This document shows, in pieces, positions 39,627 through 42,500 of a stretch of DNA of 42,500 nt. Under the pieces are notes generated by a model. The model did no database searches. It had not been told where the DNA came from and worked only from the letters and a program-made list of their open reading frames with translations. This DNA comes from Dimorphilus gyrociliatus (Eukaryota > Annelida > Polychaeta > Dinophilidae): the NCBI GenBank assembly GCA_904063045.1, contig CAJFCJ010000005.1:4187189-4229688 (forward strand), in the 5' to 3' direction. Every line of letters begins with the position of its first letter. The stretch's first letter is position 1. The position numbers and the translations under genes are program-made.

Positions 39627-40970
39627 ATAGCTAAGTAAGTGTGTGCGTGTATATACTGTACATGGATATAGAATTTCTATATTTCTTATTTATCCTTTAT
39701 TCAGTCTATATTAGTATATAACCTCTTCAAATCAACCAATCATACATCAGTCCCTCTTCTTCTCTTTCCTCCCTTTTCCATATCCCCTTAAATGCACATT
39801 GTTACTCTCATTCTTCCATCCTAACAATAGTTAATTAACTTGGAACAAAAGATTTATCCAACTTTTAGCCGTAGTATTTAAACGTTTTGTAAATTAATAA
39901 TCGAAATTGGCTATATGCTCGTTTATCGTTCGTGACGTGATCAAGGCGTAATGGCGTATAAATATTGAAAGTCTTCTGGACCGGAGAATGATAATTGTTG
40001 ACGTTACTCTACGAGTTTCATCACTGCATCCTACTAATTGTATCATTGTCTCTTACTTGGAAAAATATCCATAAATCCCGCCGGTGGGAATTGAGACGAA
40101 ATGCTATCTATTGCCTGATTCTAAGTAAAAACCACACCCTAAGCCATAGCCGGAAAAATATGGTGATTCCATTAAATCTTAAATAGAACGAGTAGTATAT
40201 ACTCGTGATATGAATTCGGTTTAAAAGGAGCGGAGAGGTGGGTGGTTAGATAGAAAGAGGTAAATATGGGAGGAGGAAGAGGAAGGGAGGGAAAGAGAGG
40301 GATGTAATAAAATACCGACTAAAGTATCTTTCTTTCAGCTTTAACAAATAAATAATTATAACCCTGCTTCTCTTCCACCTTCTAGTTACTATAAACAATA
40401 TATGTTATATATACAGTTTATTACACGCTATATATAAATATATATATACGGTATATACTATATATATGCAGCTATTCAGCCATCTATCTCTCCACGATGC
40501 AGTAAAAATATAATTAACGAATGGTCTTGGGTGGTGTTCATCTTTTAACTTTTTTTTATCAGAGGACAAGCTTTCTTCTCTTCTCATCTCCTCTAACGTA
40601 TAATGAATTTAAAGAAACGGAAAATCCGAGATTAAATAGACAAAGAATATATTAAAACAGTAAAAGGTTTCTAACTCTTTTTTGAAGTCTAAACACATTT
40701 CGCTTTTAATTGGGATTCACTGAATATATTTTTAAACTACTTAAGAATGAAAAGGAAAAAGAGAAGGAGAGAGAGAGAGAGAGATAAAGAAAAGGGAAGA
40801 GAGAAAGAGAGAAAAAAGGAATGATCGTCGTAGAGAAAATTTAGTAAGAACTTACCGAAAAAACAACAACAGCATACTATAGAATAGCAAAAAATAATTG
40901 TTATCTTTGTTAAATTATCACTTAGTGGATGTTCCATATCAGTATAGTTCGAAGAATTATTACTTTCCAT
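38046..40970 (-). CDS. Rhodopsin-like neuropeptide GPCR (trissin-receptor-like)
   Basis: Seven-membrane receptor of class A, expected at the neuronal surface. Exons 40856-40970, 39106-39266, 38895-39014 and 38046-38828 encode 392 aa; the 1.59 kb first intron falls inside TM1 between G and the GN motif. The N-terminus has NSS and NYT glycosylation sites. TM2 carries LAVAD. The TM3 region shows C95 and ERY (119-121), with C172 as the likely disulfide partner. TM6 has FCVLPYH and TM7 NSALNPILY. The third intracellular loop (~210-298) is long, basic and then acidic. TM2 to TM4, including ERYFAIIYPMKSKQIMT, resemble the insect trissin receptor best, with orexin/allatotropin-type receptors as the alternative. 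The ligand is inferred by resemblance only. Confidence 0.85.
39585..39623. repeat. (CT)n microsatellite in GPCR intron 1
   Basis: 39 bp CT tract within the first intron of the GPCR, which is over ten times longer than most introns here. Confidence 0.95.
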
Positions 40971-42500
40971 GCTTGACTATCAGCCTTGTCGACGGCTTAG
41001 ACGTCTCTACGATTATCAAAGCACTTTCAATAATTCTCTCACTAGGTGGCAGCTAAAAAGCCGTCACATTCTACCTAATAAGTTTATTTAACTGGTTCGT
41101 GTTAAGTCATGAAGCTAAGAGTATTTTGAAACCATAAAATCAAATAAAGATACACCTTCTGGTAATTATATATGACGTGCTGCTGATCAATCAGATTAGA
41201 CTTTCTACACTATGGTAGAACAGCCAATGAACCATTATTCTACTTTCTTTTCTTCTCTTTTCGTCTCTCTCAAATGTCATCTAAGGGAACTGGAAGGAAA
41301 ACTCTACGCATCTCTATTCGTTTCACTTTGATAAAATGAAATATATAAACGTATGGGCGTCTCTAAAAAAAAAAGATAGATGGATAATTAAAAGACGCTA
41401 GAAGATAAGAAGCGATAAGAGAGTTTATCATAAAGAAAAAAGAAATCACGACCAAGTTTAAAAATTAAGAAAGAATACGTTATAATAGTATTTCAGTTTA
41501 TTACGGAGAGAGAGAAAGAGAGAGACAGACAGAATCATTAAATATCCTTTCCCTTTTCAAGAACAATTGTTCAATCAATAATCTTAGTTGAACATTATTA
41601 TTATTTTAAGTTTACAATTCATTTTATTAATTTATTCAAAATTCTATTACTTTGAATTGTCAATTATTCAAGTTGATATTTCTTGATCTTTCTCTTCTCC
41701 TCCCTCTGGCTTTTACATGAATAAATATATATTTATATACAGTATATTGTTAATATGATTATATTTATGTTTTTATAGAGATTTGCACTCAAACACAATC
41801 ATCTCATTATTCATTGCATGTACTTCTTTTAGTTTATTAAATTGCTTCTGTGAATGTGATTCGTCTCGTTAGTAAATATGTCCTTCCACCCACTCGCTTA
41901 ATCGTTCACGAAAGAAACGTGGGTCGAAATTAAGTTTCTCTCTTTGGGACACTTATCATAAATGTGTATTTCTCTCTGTTCTGCTCCTCCCCATCTGCTT
42001 ACCTATCTGCCTATGTATCTATCCTTCTAAAACACTGTCTATATGATGACAGATTAATAGAAGAACTAATGTATATTTTTGTCTGTTGAAGAAAGCGAAC
42101 ATTGTTTCTTTTATTGACTGCTTTACTCCTAATAAATTCCTTTAAAAGTTGTATCTATTTTTTCACGTCTCTTCTCTATCTTTCTATAATTTAAACTGTG
42201 GAGAATATAAAAAGGCAATGAATACTGTCTTGGAGAATAAGGAAAGACTGTGAGAGGACGGGATAAAAGAAGCTTCTATTTAAAAGAGATCAAGGTTAAT
42301 TAGTCTTTATTCTAAGCTATATTCACTAAGTATCTATGGAACCGAATAAATCTGGAAAGGAAAAATGGGTTATTATTGATAAAGAGAAAAAAGGTGAGGG
42401 AAGAGAGCCCTATTGGTTGTCTATTTATGGCCCACAATGACCGACAGGGAGGTTATTGGGAGACCTTTTAGCATTCCAATAAAAGAAGGTAAGAAAAAAC
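40971..42500. other. GPCR upstream region to window edge
   Basis: AT-rich DNA with GA/CT patches. No TATA box could be assigned to the GPCR with confidence. TACAGTA occurs at 41738-41744. Near the edge, a short ATG frame (42336-42440) and a donor-like GTAAG at ~42489 hint that another gene may begin, but nothing can be confirmed. Confidence 0.4.

Noticed and set aside
42336-42500. Possible start of a new plus-strand gene (ATG frame MEPNKSGKEKWVIIDK, donor-like GTGAGG, later GTAAG)
   Set aside because: No exon combination I tried keeps frame to the window edge, and no family is recognised. It needs sequence beyond the window.

Overview
The window is animal nuclear DNA. Genes are split by short GT-AG introns (mostly about 40-130 bp, one GC-AG), there are no bacterial features, and the encoded proteins are bilaterian: type II activin receptor, RBM26/27, PHF20, ZnT, alpha-tubulin, FADS6, Glass, ILKAP, Hippo/MST kinase, HPF1, FADD and a peptide GPCR. 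DNA is AT-rich with many CT/GA and TA microsatellites. Small introns, tight gene spacing and presence of both Glass and a trissin-receptor-like GPCR suggest an invertebrate with a compact genome. A small lophotrochozoan such as a miniaturised annelid would fit, but this is inference and no marker here fixes the phylum.

Layout. 1-30.3 kb is gene-dense: ACVR2-like receptor (-, runs off the left edge), RBM26/27 (-), PHF20-like (+), SLC30 zinc transporter (-), alpha-tubulin (+), FADS6 (-), Glass (-), ILKAP (+), MST/Hippo kinase (-), a BTB-BACK-TLDc protein (+), HPF1 (-) and FADD (-). Exon models were built by hand; in every multi-exon model the reading phase closes across all junctions and gives a plausible family length. 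30.9-32.1 kb holds a dead mariner transposon. 32.1-38.0 kb is a gene-poor stretch of microsatellites. 38.0-41.0 kb carries a four-exon neuropeptide GPCR (-). The last 1.5 kb has no gene I can support.

Functional themes. Most genes are housekeeping or signalling genes with no shared pathway. FADD (death-receptor adaptor) and HPF1 (PARP1/2 cofactor) lie head-to-tail 167 bp apart, and the FADD poly(A) signal overlaps its stop codon. MST kinase and the BTB-TLDc gene share a 392 bp divergent promoter. The two genes expected to be cell-type specific (Glass, GPCR) are the two surrounded by long noncoding DNA, while housekeeping genes are tightly packed.

Most interesting unexplained signals: an ATGGCG/CGCCAT core that recurs close upstream of about seven genes; two GC-richer TATA-containing islands near 18.7 and 19.4 kb; a 47-codon small ORF at 37.0 kb; and an HPF1 protein that carries its own N-terminal PBZ (poly-ADP-ribose-binding) zinc finger.
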